Shown here piece by piece: positions 1-10,620 of a stretch of 64,000 nt of DNA. Position 1 is the stretch's first letter. Each line of letters opens with the position of its first letter. Made by a program: the position numbers and the translations under genes. The notes beneath the pieces are model-generated. The model ran no database searches and was not told where the DNA came from. It saw only the letters and a program-made list of their open reading frames with translations. Origin of the DNA: an uncultured Prevotella sp. (lineage in GTDB: Bacteria; Bacteroidota; Bacteroidia; Bacteroidales; Bacteroidaceae); NCBI GenBank assembly GCA_900315775.1, contig ONAJ01000016.1, positions 32,443 to 96,442 on the forward strand, written 5' to 3'.

Positions 1-24
1 GTTGCAGGTTTTGTAAAAAGTTAG

Positions 25-32
25 TATATTTG
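25..32 (+). promoter_or_regulatory. -7 promoter box of the first gene
   Basis: TATATTTG fits the Bacteroidetes -7 consensus TAnnTTTG and sits about 30 bp before the ATG at 62. A GTTG at 1-4, 20 bp upstream, could be a weak -33 box, but the window edge cuts the region. Confidence 0.55.
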
Positions 33-61
33 CAAGCGAAATATCAATCTGGACTATTACT

Positions 62-499
62 ATGAACAAGTACAACATTACCCCAAGAAAAGAGAATAAC
101 GCAGCTTATCGCAGCTTAGTGAATCCTATTCTTATGGATGAACTGAAGGAAAAGATATTGCGAATAATTCTCTTAGAAAAAAAGTACAAGGAACCTCACT
201 ATTCTGCAAAGAAACTGGCGCAAGAACTTGGAACGAATACTCGTTACATTTCTGCTGTTATAAGTGTTCGTTTCCACACCAATTACACCTCTTTTATTAA
301 TAAGTTCCGCATAGACGAGGCTATGGCTCTTATGACAGACAAGCGCTACAAAGGTCTTAATATGCAGGATATTAGTGCGATGGTAGGCTTTTCTAATCGT
401 CAGTCGTTCTATTCGGCTTTCTATAAGGTGAATGGAATTACTCCGTTGACTTATCGCAAACAGCAATTAAAAAAGACAGAAGAAAAAAAAGAAAAATAA
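62..499 (+). CDS. AraC-type DNA-binding protein (HTH domain only)
   Basis: A 145-residue protein made almost entirely of an AraC-type DNA-binding domain. The first helix-turn-helix covers about residues 45-75 (SAKKLAQELGTNTRYISAVI) and the second about residues 95-130, with the family signature around DISAMVGFSNRQSFYSAFYK and GITPLTYRK. The tail is basic and lysine-rich. There is no sensor domain of its own, so it resembles either a detached regulator or the output half of a two-component or sensor protein. It lies 8 bp upstream of the DPP III gene and may be cotranscribed with it. Its target is unknown. Confidence 0.85.
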   Translation: MNKYNITPRKENNAAYRSLVNPILMDELKEKILRIILLEKKYKEPHYSAKKLAQELGTNTRYISAVISVRFHTNYTSFINKFRIDEAMALMTDKRYKGLNMQDISAMVGFSNRQSFYSAFYKVNGITPLTYRKQQLKKTEEKKEK

Positions 500-507
500 A
501 TCAATCA

Positions 508-2421
508 ATGAGTACAGACGGATTCAAATATTCAGACGAGACCTTTGCCGATATAGCAATGCTTCGCTATCGTCTGAACGGTTTTGACCTGCTAACTCTC
601 AAACAAAAAACTCTCATTTATTACTTGTCCGAGGCTGCACTATCAGGACGAGATATCACTTTCGACCAGTTTGGTCGTTACAACTTACGTATTCGTAAGA
701 TGTTGGAGCATGTTTATGAGACGTACTCCGGCAATCGCGATGATGAAGAGTGGAAGTCTTTTGAAGAGTATCTTAAGCAAGTATGGTTTTCTTACGGTAT
801 ATACCATCATTATAGTAGTGATAAGTTCAAGCCCCGATTTTCGGAAGACTTCCTGAGAAATGCTTTGGGAGAAAAGTGTAGTATGTACGAAAACCTCTTT
901 CCTGTTATTTTCAATCCGTCGTTTTTCCCTAAGAAGGTTGACAGAAGTGATGGCGCGGATGTCATAACTTCTTCTGCCTGTAATTTCTATGAGGGCGTCA
1001 CACAACAGGAAGTGGAGAATTTTTACGACTCTCTGAAAGACCCTTCAAATGATGCTCCACCATCTTATGGTCTTAACTCTACTATAATAAAATGTGGAGA
1101 CAAAATAGTAGAGGATGTGTGGTTCCTAAATGGTCGTTATGGTAAGGCAATTAAACACATTGTCTATTGGCTTGAGAAAGCTCTTGGTGTGGCTGAAAAC
1201 GAACAACAAAGACGTTATATAGAGCTGCTTGTAAATTATTATAAGTCAGGTGATTTAACCGTGTTCAATGAATATTGTATTGAATGGGTTAAAGAGCATG
1301 AGGCACAGGTCGATTTTGTCAATGGATTTATAGAGGTCTATAGCGATCCTATAGGACTGAAAGGCTCCTGGGAGAGTATCGTGGAATATAAGGATTTGGA
1401 AGCTACGGGACGTACTCAGAAAATAAGCAATAATGCCCAGTGGTTTGAAGATCATTCTCCTGTAGATCCCCGTTTTAAGAAGAAGGTGGTACGTGGTGTT
1501 ACCGCCAACGTTATCTGTGCGGCTATGCTTGGAGGCGACGAATATCCTTCTACGGCAATAGGAATAAACCTTCCCAATGCCGATTGGATACGTGCCAATC
1601 ATGGAAGTAAGAGTATTACCATAAGTAATATTACAGAGGCGTATAAGGCTGCTTCACGCAACAGCGGATTCCGTGAGGAGTTTGTCATTAATGAAGAGAC
1701 CCTGAGCCTGGTAAATAAGTACGATGATGTTTGTGACGACTTACACACAGACCTCCATGAGTGTCTTGGACACGGAAGCGGACAGCTCCTTTCTGGTGTT
1801 GATCCGGATTCGTTGAAGACATACGGAAATACTATTGAGGAGGCACGTGCTGACCTGTTCGGGCTATACTACATAGCTGACGAGAAACTTGTGGAACTGG
1901 GGCTCGTTCCAGACGTTGAGGCATATAAGAGTCAGTACTATACTTATATGTTAAATGGCTTAATGACCCAACTGACGCGTATTCGTCTTGGTGACGACAT
2001 TGAAGAGGCTCATATGCGTAATAGGGCACTCATAGCTCATTGGTGCTACGAGCATGGTGATGCTATGAGACTTGTAAAACGAAACGGTAAGACCTACCTT
2101 GAAATTACAGACTATCCACAGCTGCGACGCCTTATAGCGGAGCTGTTGGCAGAAGTACAGCGAATAAAGAGTACTGGCGACTATGCCGCAGCCCGGGAAC
2201 TGGTAGAGAGATATGCCGTTAAAGTGGATAAGTCTCTTCACGAAGAGATACTTGAACGTTATCAACGTCTGAAACTGGCTCCGTATAAGGGCTTTATAAA
2301 TCCCGTTCTCAAGCCCGTTTACGACAATAATGGTGAAATAGCTGATGTTTCTGTTGACTATTCTGAGAGCTACTCTCAGCAGATGCTCAGATACAGTAAA
2401 GATTACGGATATTTGGTATGA
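508..2421 (+). CDS. Dipeptidyl peptidase III (peptidase family M49)
   Basis: A zinc aminopeptidase that removes dipeptides from peptide N-termini. The hexapeptide zinc motif characteristic of M49 is present as HECLGH at residues 417-422, and the second zinc-ligand motif EEARAD lies at 444-449, the usual short distance downstream. At 637 residues it is close to the normal bacterial length. No signal peptide is visible (start MSTDGFKYSDETF), so a cytoplasmic location is inferred, although some Bacteroidetes homologues are exported. Its stop overlaps the ATG of the next gene by 4 bp (ATGA), which indicates translational coupling. Confidence 0.93.
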   Translation: MSTDGFKYSDETFADIAMLRYRLNGFDLLTLKQKTLIYYLSEAALSGRDITFDQFGRYNLRIRKMLEHVYETYSGNRDDEEWKSFEEYLKQVWFSYGIYHHYSSDKFKPRFSEDFLRNALGEKCSMYENLFPVIFNPSFFPKKVDRSDGADVITSSACNFYEGVTQQEVENFYDSLKDPSNDAPPSYGLNSTIIKCGDKIVEDVWFLNGRYGKAIKHIVYWLEKALGVAENEQQRRYIELLVNYYKSGDLTVFNEYCIEWVKEHEAQVDFVNGFIEVYSDPIGLKGSWESIVEYKDLEATGRTQKISNNAQWFEDHSPVDPRFKKKVVRGVTANVICAAMLGGDEYPSTAIGINLPNADWIRANHGSKSITISNITEAYKAASRNSGFREEFVINEETLSLVNKYDDVCDDLHTDLHECLGHGSGQLLSGVDPDSLKTYGNTIEEARADLFGLYYIADEKLVELGLVPDVEAYKSQYYTYMLNGLMTQLTRIRLGDDIEEAHMRNRALIAHWCYEHGDAMRLVKRNGKTYLEITDYPQLRRLIAELLAEVQRIKSTGDYAAARELVERYAVKVDKSLHEEILERYQRLKLAPYKGFINPVLKPVYDNNGEIADVSVDYSESYSQQMLRYSKDYGYLV

Positions 2422-3023
2422 CGGAGAAAACTCACGAAAAACTTAAACAAATAAAGCAGTCTTTTCGTCTGCTGATGAATGGCGAGGCAAACCGCTCCAT
2501 GCGGGAGAAGGGACTCAACTATCACCTCAACTGGGGTGTAAGTCTTGTTGACCTGCGTCAGATGGCAAAAGAATATGACAAAGACTATGAACTTGCCATA
2601 GAACTGTGGAAAGAGAATATTCGTGAGTGTAAGATCCTGGCTACCATGATAATGCCTGCGGAGCGTATGCTGCCGGAAATTGTCGATATATGGGTAGAGC
2701 AGACGCAAGAGGTAGAGATTGCAGAACAGGCAGCATTCAATCTTTATCAGCATCTTGACTTTGCACCCGAAATAGCATTCCGATGGATTTCTTCCAATGA
2801 TGCTATTCGTCAAATTAGCGGTTATCATATCCTTTCAAGACTGTTTATGCGAGGTCTTGAGCCCAACGAACGTGGTATCAACGAATTTCTTGACCAGGCA
2901 TTAGCTGCGCTAAACGACTCCAATATATCTGTTCGTCATGCTGCTACGACGTCATTACAACGCTTTTCAGAGCTTGGCGAGGATTATTCAAAAATTGTTG
3001 ACAAGGCTCTGTCAAAAATATAA
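2418..3023 (+). CDS. HEAT-repeat protein related to DNA alkylation repair (AlkD-like)
   Basis: A 201-residue all-helical protein. Segments such as WGVSLVDLRQMAKEY and IWVEQTQEVEIAEQAA resemble the AlkD/DNA-alkylation-repair family of Bacteroidetes. AlkD proteins bind alkylated DNA with HEAT-like repeats. Whether the catalytic Asp/Trp set is present cannot be judged by eye, so glycosylase activity is not claimed. The start codon overlaps the DPP III stop. Alternative: a scaffold HEAT-repeat protein without enzymatic activity. Confidence 0.7.
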   Translation: MTEKTHEKLKQIKQSFRLLMNGEANRSMREKGLNYHLNWGVSLVDLRQMAKEYDKDYELAIELWKENIRECKILATMIMPAERMLPEIVDIWVEQTQEVEIAEQAAFNLYQHLDFAPEIAFRWISSNDAIRQISGYHILSRLFMRGLEPNERGINEFLDQALAALNDSNISVRHAATTSLQRFSELGEDYSKIVDKALSKI

Positions 3024-3067
3024 TCGTTAAAAATATTCTATTTTTTTCTCTCTTAAATAGTTTTTTG

Positions 3068-3084
3068 TTACCTTTGCAAGGTAA
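3068..3084 (+). promoter_or_regulatory. Promoter with perfect 7-3-7 inverted repeat (possible operator)
   Basis: TTACCTT-TGC-AAGGTAA is a perfect inverted repeat that contains the -7 box TACCTTTG (3069-3076) of the Fur-like gene starting at 3096. A repressor bound here would block RNA polymerase directly. Autoregulation by the Fur-like protein is an inference. Confidence 0.55.
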
Positions 3085-3095
3085 TTCAAAATAAC

Positions 3096-3596
3096 ATGAA
3101 AGAGAGCGAGAAAACGACAATAGTCCAACGTCTGTCCGATAATTTGGAAAAGAGTGGGCTAAGGAAAACTCCAGAGCGCTTTGCTATCCTACGTGCAATG
3201 TGCGATTTTCAGGGTTTGTTCTCGCTTGAAGAGTTGAATAGTGCTTTAGAGTCTGCCGACTTCAGGGTTAGCAGGGCAACTCTTTATAACAATGTCAAGC
3301 TCTTCATGCAGATGCGTCTATTGAACTCCTTTCGTGTTTTGGGGAATACCCGTTACGAGGTTATAGTGAATACCACACGTCGTACAAGACAGATATGTGT
3401 TAACTGTGGTAAGGTGACTGAGCTTAAGAGTCCTGTAATAGCGAATACAGTTGACAGCCTCCACCTGAAACGCTTTCGTAAAGACGGGTTCTCGCTGGCT
3501 ATCTATGGTATGTGCAGCTCCTGTCTGGCGCGAATTACTCGTGAAATGAATAAGAACAAAAATAAAAATCAGAAAAATGGAAAAAGGAAAAGTTGA
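3096..3596 (+). CDS. Fur-family transcriptional regulator lacking the usual His metal ligands
   Basis: The N-terminal winged helix (about residues 10-85, including SRATLYNNVKLF) and a C-terminal region with CVNC and CSSC pairs match the Fur/PerR/Zur family. The two CxxC pairs would hold the structural zinc. The histidine cluster that normally precedes the first CxxC (HHxH in Fur) is replaced here by NTTRRTRQICVNC, and the His of the winged-helix linker is also not evident. Metal sensing may therefore be altered or lost. The C-terminal tail is a lysine/asparagine-rich extension. The gene overlaps the start of purA by 20 bp. Confidence 0.85.
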   Translation: MKESEKTTIVQRLSDNLEKSGLRKTPERFAILRAMCDFQGLFSLEELNSALESADFRVSRATLYNNVKLFMQMRLLNSFRVLGNTRYEVIVNTTRRTRQICVNCGKVTELKSPVIANTVDSLHLKRFRKDGFSLAIYGMCSSCLARITREMNKNKNKNQKNGKRKS

Positions 3597-4851
3597 CGTT
3601 CTTCTTGGACTTCAATGGGGAGACGAAGGAAAAGGAAAAGTTGTTGATGTGCTAACACCTCAATACGACGTGGTAGCACGTTTTCAGGGCGGTCCTAATG
3701 CAGGACACACATTGGAGTTTGAAGGCGAGAAGTATGTGCTTCGTTCTATACCTTCAGGGATATTCCAGGGAGGCAAGGTTAACATTATAGGTAACGGTGT
3801 GGTGCTTGCTCCGGACCTCTTTATGCAGGAAGCAAAGGATTTGGAGAAGAGTGGTCACGACCTACATTCACGACTGCATATCTCCAAGAAGGCTCATCTT
3901 ATAATGCCTACACACAGAATCCTCGATGCTGCATACGAACAGGCAAAGGGCAAGAGTAAGGTAGGCACGACAGGTAAGGGCATCGGTCCTACATATACTG
4001 ACAAGATTTCACGTAATGGTCTGCGTGTGGGCGATATCTTCGATAACTTCGAGGCAAAATATGCTGCTCATAAGAAGCGTCACGAGGATATGCTGCAGGC
4101 ACTTGGATATACTGATTACGACATCACAGAGGTAGAGAAGACCTGGATGGAAGGTGTGGAATACCTCAAGAACTTCAAGATCGTAGATTCAGAACATGAG
4201 GTAGATCATCTTCTTCGTGACGGCAAGACGATACTTTGTGAAGGAGCTCAGGGCACAATGCTTGATATTGACTTCGGCAGCTATCCCTTTGTTACTTCTT
4301 CGAATACTATCAGCGCAGGCGCTTGTACCGGTCTTGGTGTCGGTCCGAATAAGATTAACGATGTCTATGGCATCATGAAAGCTTACTGCACACGTGTTGG
4401 AGCAGGACCTTTCCCCACAGAGCTCTTCGACGAAACAGGAAAACGCATCCGCGACTTGGGTCACGAGTATGGTGCTGTCACAGGACGTGAACGTCGTTGT
4501 GGATGGATAGACCTTGTTGCTCTGCGTTATGCTATCATGATTAACGGAGTGACAAAGCTTATAATGATGAAGAGCGACGTCCTCGACGATTTCGATACCA
4601 TAAAGGCTTGCGTTGCCTATAAGCATAATGGCAAAGAGACACGTGAGTTCCCTTATAATATAGAAGAGGGAATAGAACCCGTATATGTGGAGATGGAGGG
4701 CTGGAAGACAGATATGACACACTTCACCAGTGAGGAACAGTTCCCCGATGCTTTCAAGAAGTATATCGACTTCCTTGAGCACGAACTCGAGACTCCTATA
4801 ACAATTATCTCTATCGGTCCAGACCGTGAACAAACAATTATAAGAAAATAA
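3577..4851 (+). CDS. purA: Adenylosuccinate synthetase
   Basis: Catalyses IMP + GTP + aspartate to adenylosuccinate, the first committed step of AMP synthesis. Visible motifs are the N-terminal GTP-binding loop QWGDEGKGK (about residues 10-18), GPNAGHT, the IMP-site region [11 protein letters not shown], and [11 protein letters not shown] near residue 305. The length of 424 residues is typical. The start lies inside the end of the upstream Fur-like gene, and hisS follows after 2 bp, so purA and hisS are probably cotranscribed. Confidence 0.98.
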   Translation: MEKGKVDVLLGLQWGDEGKGKVVDVLTPQYDVVARFQGGPNAGHTLEFEGEKYVLRSIPSGIFQGGKVNIIGNGVVLAPDLFMQEAKDLEKSGHDLHSRLHISKKAHLIMPTHRILDAAYEQAKGKSKVGTTGKGIGPTYTDKISRNGLRVGDIFDNFEAKYAAHKKRHEDMLQALGYTDYDITEVEKTWMEGVEYLKNFKIVDSEHEVDHLLRDGKTILCEGAQGTMLDIDFGSYPFVTSSNTISAGACTGLGVGPNKINDVYGIMKAYCTRVGAGPFPTELFDETGKRIRDLGHEYGAVTGRERRCGWIDLVALRYAIMINGVTKLIMMKSDVLDDFDTIKACVAYKHNGKETREFPYNIEEGIEPVYVEMEGWKTDMTHFTSEEQFPDAFKKYIDFLEHELETPITIISIGPDREQTIIRK

Positions 4852-4853
4852 CG

Positions 4854-6218
4854 ATGGCAAACAAACCAGGAATACCAAAGGGTACGCGCGATTTCTCTCC
4901 AGCAGAGATGGCAAAGCGTAACTACATATTTAATACTATTCGTGAAGTGTATGCACTTTACGGATTCCAACAGATAGAGACTCCTGCTATGGAGAACCTG
5001 TCAACGCTAATGGGAAAGTACGGTGACGAGGGCGACAAACTCCTCTTTAAGGTGCTTAACAGCGGTGATTTTATGAATAAGGTTAGCGATGAAGAGCTTT
5101 CAGAACGCAATCCTCTTCACCTCGCGGCACGTTTCTGCGAGAAAGGACTACGTTACGACCTTACCGTTCCCTTCGCACGCTACGTCGTCATGCATCGTGA
5201 GGAGCTTCAGATGCCCTTCAAGCGCTATCAGATACAACCCGTATGGCGCGCAGACCGTCCTCAGAAAGGACGCTATCGTGAGTTCTATCAGTGTGATGCT
5301 GACGTCGTAGGCTCCGACTCCCTTCTCAACGAGGTTGAGCTGATGCAGATTATTGACACCGTTTTCACCCGCTTCGGAGTGCGTGTTGATATTAAGATAA
5401 ACAACCGTAAGATACTCACGGGAATCGCTGAGACTATCGGTGCTGCCGATAAGATTGTTGATATTACCGTAGCTATAGACAAACTTGATAAGATTGGTAT
5501 CGACAATGTTAATGCCGAACTGCGTGAGGACGGACTTTCTGACGAGCAGATAGCAAAGCTGCAACCCATCATAATGCTCTCCGGAAACAACGACGACAAG
5601 CTGAAGACTATTTCCGACGTGCTCAAAGACAGTGAGGTGGGCTGCAAAGGTGTTGAGGAAACGAAGTTTATCCTCGATGTTCTGAAGACAACAAATATAA
5701 AGTCTAAAGTGTCCTTCGACCTTACCCTCGCTCGTGGACTTAACTACTACACAGGTGCTATCTTTGAAGTTAAAGCCCTTGACGTAGAGATAGGAAGTAT
5801 TACCGGTGGTGGACGCTACGACAATCTTACAGGTATCTTCGGAATGCCTGGCTTGAGTGGAGTAGGTATCTCGTTTGGTGCAGACCGTATCTTCGACGTC
5901 CTCAACCAACTTGACCTCTATCCTAAAGAGTCGTTGAACGCTACTCAGCTTCTCTTCATAAACTTTGGCGAGAAAGAGACAGCCTACTGTCTTCCTATCG
6001 TCAGCGCCGCACGCGAGCAGGGCATCCGCACAGAGATATATCCTGACGCTGTGAAGATGAAGAAACAGATGTCGTATGCTAATGCCAAAGCTATTCCATT
6101 CGTTGCCCTTGCTGGCGAAACGGAGATGGCAGAGGGTAAGATAACCCTGAAAAATATGACTACAGGAGAGCAGTCTCTTGTTACTCCCGACGAACTACTT
6201 AAAACTATAAAATCATGA
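4854..6218 (+). CDS. hisS: Histidyl-tRNA synthetase
   Basis: A class II aminoacyl-tRNA synthetase that charges tRNA-His. The N-terminus [17 protein letters not shown] is typical for Bacteroidetes HisRS. Motif 2 is in the [22 protein letters not shown] region, and the histidine-binding HisA motif appears as [15 protein letters not shown] around residue 290. The C-terminal anticodon-binding domain follows. The 454-residue length is as expected. The last 4 bp overlap the next gene. Confidence 0.98.
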   Translation: MANKPGIPKGTRDFSPAEMAKRNYIFNTIREVYALYGFQQIETPAMENLSTLMGKYGDEGDKLLFKVLNSGDFMNKVSDEELSERNPLHLAARFCEKGLRYDLTVPFARYVVMHREELQMPFKRYQIQPVWRADRPQKGRYREFYQCDADVVGSDSLLNEVELMQIIDTVFTRFGVRVDIKINNRKILTGIAETIGAADKIVDITVAIDKLDKIGIDNVNAELREDGLSDEQIAKLQPIIMLSGNNDDKLKTISDVLKDSEVGCKGVEETKFILDVLKTTNIKSKVSFDLTLARGLNYYTGAIFEVKALDVEIGSITGGGRYDNLTGIFGMPGLSGVGISFGADRIFDVLNQLDLYPKESLNATQLLFINFGEKETAYCLPIVSAAREQGIRTEIYPDAVKMKKQMSYANAKAIPFVALAGETEMAEGKITLKNMTTGEQSLVTPDELLKTIKS

Positions 6219-7054
6219 AAAAGACAATTATTCCCTTATTTCTCCTTGTAATGCTGTTTACGGCATTTACTACGGAGCGTCCTCTGAAAATCTTTATGAT
6301 TGGCGACTCCACGATGGCTAATAAAGACACCACTGGTGGAAAGCAGGAAAGAGGATGGGGTATGGTATTCAACGAGTTCTTTAACGACGATGTTATCATC
6401 GACAATCACGCTGTCAACGGACGTTCCACAAAGAGTTTCCTCGACGAAGGACGTTGGCAGAAGGTGCTTGACCAGATAAAGCCCGGTGATTACGTGATTA
6501 TACAATTCGGACACAACGACGAGAAGAAAAACGACGCCAAGCGCTATACCGTAGCAGGCGGAAGCTTCGACGACAACCTCCGTCGCTATATCAACGAGAC
6601 ACGCTCAAAGGGCGGACTCCCAATACTCCTTAACTGTGTGGCACGTCGTAACTTCAATGCCCCGAAGACTGGTGTCATCGACGATGAAGGACTGCGCGAC
6701 AAGACCTATGTCAATCCTGACAAGACATCTGAGGGTGGGGAAGACCTGAAGGGTGATGGTGACATTCTCATCGATACTCACGGAGAATATCGTGAGGTTC
6801 CTGCCCGTATCGCACAGGAACTTAACGTGCCCTTCATCGATGCCAATAAGATAACCTCAGACCTTGAGCAGAACCTTGGTGTTGAAGGTAGCAAGAAACT
6901 CCACATGATTTATCTCCCAGGAGAATGTCCGGCATATCCTAAAGGTCGTCAGGACAATACTCATTACAACCAGATTGGTGCACGCATCGTAGCTGGATTG
7001 TTAGCAATAGAAATCGGTAAGCAGGTGCCCGAGATTAAAAGACACCTGAAGTAA
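6215..7054 (+). CDS. Rhamnogalacturonan acetylesterase (SGNH/GDSL hydrolase, CE12-like)
   Basis: Predicted to remove acetyl groups from the rhamnogalacturonan backbone of pectin. An N-terminal signal peptide (residues 1-19) is followed by the catalytic block I GDST with nucleophile Ser32. NGRSTKSF and the block III signature [11 protein letters not shown] come next, and the Asp/His pair lies in the NTHYNQIGA block near the C-terminus. The arrangement matches CE12 esterases. The gene is translationally coupled to hisS (ATGA overlap), an odd place for a pectin enzyme. Other pectin genes lie 33 kb away at 39.2-43.8 kb. Confidence 0.9.
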   Translation: MKKTIIPLFLLVMLFTAFTTERPLKIFMIGDSTMANKDTTGGKQERGWGMVFNEFFNDDVIIDNHAVNGRSTKSFLDEGRWQKVLDQIKPGDYVIIQFGHNDEKKNDAKRYTVAGGSFDDNLRRYINETRSKGGLPILLNCVARRNFNAPKTGVIDDEGLRDKTYVNPDKTSEGGEDLKGDGDILIDTHGEYREVPARIAQELNVPFIDANKITSDLEQNLGVEGSKKLHMIYLPGECPAYPKGRQDNTHYNQIGARIVAGLLAIEIGKQVPEIKRHLK

Positions 7055-7070
7055 TTAATACAAAAACATT

Positions 7071-7628
7071 ATGAACAAGAAATTTATTTGTGCTGTTTGT
7101 GGTTACGTTCACGAAGGACCAGAACCACCTGAGAAGTGTCCTATCTGTAAGGCTCCAGCAAGTAAGTTCTCTGAGCTGAAAGATGATGCCGAGATGACCT
7201 ATGCTACTGTTCACAAGATAGGTGACGGTAAACTCCCTGGTGTTCCCGATGATATGATTGAGGATCTCCGTAATCACTTTAACGGTGAGTGTGGTGAGGT
7301 AGGTATGTATCTTGCTATGGCTCGTCAGGCTGATCGTGAGGGTTATCCAGAGATTGCTGAGGCTTTCAAGCGTTATGCTTTCGAGGAGGCAGACCACGCA
7401 AGTCGTTTCGCAGAGCTTCTTGGCGAGTGCGTTTGGGATACAAAGACAAACCTCGAGAAGCGTGCTGCTGCTGAGGCTGGCGCTTGCGAGGACAAGTTCC
7501 GTATCGCAAAGAACGCTAAAGCTCTCGGTTTCGATGCTATCCACGACACCGTTCACGAGATGGCTAAGGACGAAGCACGTCACGGAGCAGGCTTCGCAGG
7601 ACTGCTGAAGCGTTACTTCGGTAAGTAA
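7071..7628 (+). CDS. Rubrerythrin with N-terminal rubredoxin domain (reverse rubrerythrin)
   Basis: A non-haem di-iron peroxidase that reduces hydrogen peroxide in anaerobes. The rubredoxin-like iron site comes first (Cys7/Cys10 and Cys23/Cys26, CAVC and CPIC), followed by a ferritin-like four-helix domain with the di-iron ligands in [18 protein letters not shown] and [10 protein letters not shown]. Classical rubrerythrin has the opposite domain order. The 185-residue length fits. It stands alone before a strong bidirectional terminator. Confidence 0.93.
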   Translation: MNKKFICAVCGYVHEGPEPPEKCPICKAPASKFSELKDDAEMTYATVHKIGDGKLPGVPDDMIEDLRNHFNGECGEVGMYLAMARQADREGYPEIAEAFKRYAFEEADHASRFAELLGECVWDTKTNLEKRAAAEAGACEDKFRIAKNAKALGFDAIHDTVHEMAKDEARHGAGFAGLLKRYFGK

Positions 7629-7635
7629 AAAAGTT

Positions 7636-7682
7636 AACCCCGAAAGTCCTTTTCAAACTTTCGGGGTTTATTTTGTCTTTTA
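7636..7682 (+). terminator. Bidirectional rho-independent terminator
   Basis: AACCCCGAAAGT (7636-7647) pairs with ACTTTCGGGGTT (7657-7668), a 12-bp stem with a 9-nt loop. It is followed by a T-rich run and lies between two convergent genes. Confidence 0.9.
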
Positions 7683-7693
7683 GTGAATTGTCA

Positions 7694-8266
7694 TTAAAGA
7701 CCTAATTTGTTCAGCGCCTTGTCAGCAGCCTTGTTGACTTCTTCCTTAGCCTTCTCTCTTGCCTTTTCCTTACCTTTCTCTACAGCCTCGTTAGCTTTTT
7801 CCTCAACCTTCTGCTTGCCCTTCTCTAATGCATCGTTAGCTTTGTTAGCCATATCGTTGGCAGTACTTTCTGTCTGTGCGCCAAGATTCTGGATGGCGTC
7901 AACCGACTCGGCAGGAATAGCCTGTACCTTCTCGATGAGAGTGTTGATAGCTTCGTTGTCGCCAGTAACGCTCTTTACTGTCTCAGCGTTATCCTTGAGC
8001 CATGTCTGTACGCTTACGAGTGCAGCCTTAGCCTCCTCCAACTTGCCTTCCTTTGTCAGTTCGGCAATCTTCACCTGTGCCGCTTCGATGGCAGCCTGCA
8101 GACTTGCTGCGTCTTTGTTGTCGAGTGCTGCCTTGAGTGCTGTTGTGAAGTTGTCCTCTTCAGCAACGGCTACTGTGTCTGTTTCTGCAGCCTTCTGTGT
8201 TTTGTTACCACAACTTGCAAAGCATACTGCTGTTGCAATGAAAACAATAAATAATACTTTTTTCAT
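7694..8266 (-). CDS. Lipoprotein with LEA-like/apolipoprotein-like helical repeats
   Basis: A 190-residue lipoprotein: the signal peptide ends in lipobox FASC with the acylated Cys19. The mature part is entirely Ala/Lys/Glu-rich and predicted helical. The C-terminal 60 residues consist of an irregular 11-residue-like repeat (DALEKGKQKVEEKANEAVEK and so on) typical of LEA/apolipoprotein-like stress or envelope proteins. No catalytic motif is seen. It starts 20 bp downstream of the hisC stop on the same strand, so read-through from the his operon is possible. The function is unknown. Confidence 0.85.
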   Translation of the reverse strand: MKKVLFIVFIATAVCFASCGNKTQKAAETDTVAVAEEDNFTTALKAALDNKDAASLQAAIEAAQVKIAELTKEGKLEEAKAALVSVQTWLKDNAETVKSVTGDNEAINTLIEKVQAIPAESVDAIQNLGAQTESTANDMANKANDALEKGKQKVEEKANEAVEKGKEKAREKAKEEVNKAADKALNKLGL

Positions 8267-8286
8267 AGCTTTTCTTTTTTAAATGT

Positions 8287-9321
8287 TTAATATTGTCTTA
8301 GTGCCGAAAGAAGTTCGGCATTTTCTGTTTTCGTTCCTATTGTTATTCTCAGACAGTTATTACACAACGAAATCCTCGTCCTGTTGCGCACTATGATACC
8401 TTTGTTTACAAGGTAGTCATAAATCTTCTGCGCGTCAGTCATCTTCGCAAGGAAGAAGTTTGCGTCAGTAGGGTAGATGCCCTCGCAGATAGGCAGGTCG
8501 CGGAAAGCACTTATAAGACGTGCTCTTTCTTGCAGCAGGATACGTATTACCTTGTCTGTCTCGTAAGGTTCCTTCAATGCCTCCATAGCCTTCTGTTGTG
8601 TCAGCAGGTTGACGTTATAAGGATATTTCACCTTATTATATATATTAATGATTTCCGGATGTGCGAAAGCCATTCCCAGTCGTATCGCTGCACATCCCCA
8701 CGCCTTGCTAAAGGTATTCAGTACTATGAGGTTCTTGTAGTTCCTCAGTTCCAGACGGAAGGGCTTTTCCTGTGAGAAGTCCGAATATGCCTCGTCTATG
8801 ATGACGATACCCTCAAACTGCTCCAGCACCTTTGTTATTTCTTCGCGGTTGATGTTGTTTCCCGTCGGGTTGTTAGGAGAGCAAATCCATATTATCTTCG
8901 TATTGTCGTCGCAGGCAGCAAGGAGTTTCTCTGCCGATATCTGAAAATGTTCGTCAAGAAGCACAGGACGATACTCCACGTCGTTAATGTCTGCACACAC
9001 CTTATACATTCCGTATGTAGGCTCTATAGCCACAACGTTGTCTATGCCCGGACGTGTAAAACAGCGGTATGCAAGGTCTATAGCCTCATCGGAGCCGTTG
9101 CCCAGGAATATACAACTTGCGGGCACCTGCTTAACCTTTTCTATCATTGCCTTCAGGTCGCGCTGCAGCGGATCAGGGTAGCGATTAAAGGGCTGGTTGT
9201 ACGGGTTCTCGTTGGCATCGAGAAACACGTGAGCCTCCTTGCCGCTATACTCGTCGCGTGCGCTGCTATAGGGTTTCAGACTCAGTATGTTTGGTCGTAC
9301 AAGTTCTTCTAACGTCTTCAT
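8287..9321 (-). CDS. hisC: Histidinol-phosphate aminotransferase
   Basis: A PLP-dependent fold-type I aminotransferase converting imidazole acetol phosphate to histidinol phosphate. Motifs seen are [12 protein letters not shown] for phosphate binding, [19 protein letters not shown] with the conserved Asp, and the PLP lysine in NTFSKAWG. The length of 344 residues is normal. It is the third gene of hisG-hisD-hisC, 22 bp after hisD. The expected next gene hisB is not here. Confidence 0.95.
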   Translation of the reverse strand: MKTLEELVRPNILSLKPYSSARDEYSGKEAHVFLDANENPYNQPFNRYPDPLQRDLKAMIEKVKQVPASCIFLGNGSDEAIDLAYRCFTRPGIDNVVAIEPTYGMYKVCADINDVEYRPVLLDEHFQISAEKLLAACDDNTKIIWICSPNNPTGNNINREEITKVLEQFEGIVIIDEAYSDFSQEKPFRLELRNYKNLIVLNTFSKAWGCAAIRLGMAFAHPEIINIYNKVKYPYNVNLLTQQKAMEALKEPYETDKVIRILLQERARLISAFRDLPICEGIYPTDANFFLAKMTDAQKIYDYLVNKGIIVRNRTRISLCNNCLRITIGTKTENAELLSALRQY

Positions 9322-9343
9322 AACAATTACTTTAAATATAAAA

Positions 9344-10618
9344 CTATAAGCCCCTTATCTTCATTGCGTTACGGTGTGCGTCGAGTTGCTCGTATTGCGC
9401 CATTGTCTCTACCGCTTTACCTATGCTTTCGATACCTTTCTCCGTAAGGTGCTGGAATGTTACCTTTCTGTTGTAGCTGTCCAGATTTACTCCGCTGTAC
9501 GCCTTTGCGTATCCGTGAGTAGGCAGCGTGTGGTTAGTGCCGCTGGCGTAGTCGCCGGCACTCTCGCAGGCGTAGTTTCCGAGGAACACGCTACCTGCGT
9601 TGACAACCTTCTCTGCCAGCTGCTCGTAGTCGGCAGTAGCTATGATAAGGTGCTCCGGAGCATATTCGTTGCTCAGCTCTATAGCCGTTGTGGTGTTATC
9701 TACGAGAACCAGTTTGCTGTTGTCGAGCGACTTCTGTGCCATTTCCTTTCTTGGCAGCGCTTCCAACTGCTTTTCCAGTTCCTCAACAACGTTGTCGAGA
9801 ACTTTCTGCGATGTTGTTATAAGAAGCACCTGCGAGTCTGTGCCGTGTTCCGCCTGCGACAGCAGGTCGGCAGCAACATATTCCGGTCGGCAACTGTCGT
9901 CGGCAATGACACACACCTCGGAAGGTCCTGCAGGCATGTCTATTGCTACGTCGTGCAGGCTGACCTGTTGTTTTGCAGCCATCACATACTGGTTTCCCGG
10001 ACCGAAAATCTTGTAAACCTTCGGAATGCTCTCTGTGCCGTAAGCCATAGCTCCTATAGCCTGTACTCCTCCCACCTTATATATCTTGTTGACGCCGGCG
10101 ATGTGTGCTGCAGCAAGAATAGCTGGGTGAATTGTCGAGTTATGTGTTGGTGGCGAGCAAAGAACAATCTCTTTGCATCCTGCAATCTTTGCTGGTGTAG
10201 CCAACATGAGTACAGTACTGAACAGTGGTGCCGTACCTCCTGGGATGTATAGTCCTACGCGTTCTATGGGGACGCTCTTCTGCCAGCATGTAACCCCGGG
10301 AGCCGTTTCTACCTTTTCGCCCACGAACTGTTGTGCTTTGTGGAATGTCTCTATGTTCTTATGTGCCAGACGCAGCGAGTCGAGTAGCTCCGCAGGCACT
10401 TCCTTCAGGGCATTTTCTATCTCTTCTGCTGTTACTGCCAACGTTTCGAGACTGGCGTGGTCGAACTTCTCCTCATACTCCTTGACGGCTTTGTCTCCGT
10501 TCTCGCGTATGTTCTTCAGTACGTCGGCAACGGTGTTGTTCAACTGTGATACGTCTAAGTGAGGACGTTCCGTTAGTTCTTTCCACTCTTCGCGGCTCGG
10601 GTATTTGTATATCTTCAT
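9344..10618 (-). CDS. hisD: Histidinol dehydrogenase
   Basis: Oxidises L-histidinol to L-histidine in two NAD-dependent steps with a zinc site. Recognisable blocks are [58 protein letters not shown] and APEHLII, as in the HisD family. The open frame extends upstream to 10738, but those 40 codons overlap hisG and do not resemble HisD. I therefore use the ATG at 10618 ([12 protein letters not shown]), 2 bp after the hisG stop, which gives 424 residues. Confidence 0.96.
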   Translation of the reverse strand: MKIYKYPSREEWKELTERPHLDVSQLNNTVADVLKNIRENGDKAVKEYEEKFDHASLETLAVTAEEIENALKEVPAELLDSLRLAHKNIETFHKAQQFVGEKVETAPGVTCWQKSVPIERVGLYIPGGTAPLFSTVLMLATPAKIAGCKEIVLCSPPTHNSTIHPAILAAAHIAGVNKIYKVGGVQAIGAMAYGTESIPKVYKIFGPGNQYVMAAKQQVSLHDVAIDMPAGPSEVCVIADDSCRPEYVAADLLSQAEHGTDSQVLLITTSQKVLDNVVEELEKQLEALPRKEMAQKSLDNSKLVLVDNTTTAIELSNEYAPEHLIIATADYEQLAEKVVNAGSVFLGNYACESAGDYASGTNHTLPTHGYAKAYSGVNLDSYNRKVTFQHLTEKGIESIGKAVETMAQYEQLDAHRNAMKIRGL

Positions 10619-10620
10619 TT

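Noticed and set aside
5148-5909. Long open frame antisense to hisS
   Set aside because: No domain, fully inside a conserved gene; shadow frame.
9374-10252. Long open frame (292 codons) antisense to hisD
   Set aside because: Cys/Val-rich composition without known motifs; it is a shadow of the hisD codon pattern.
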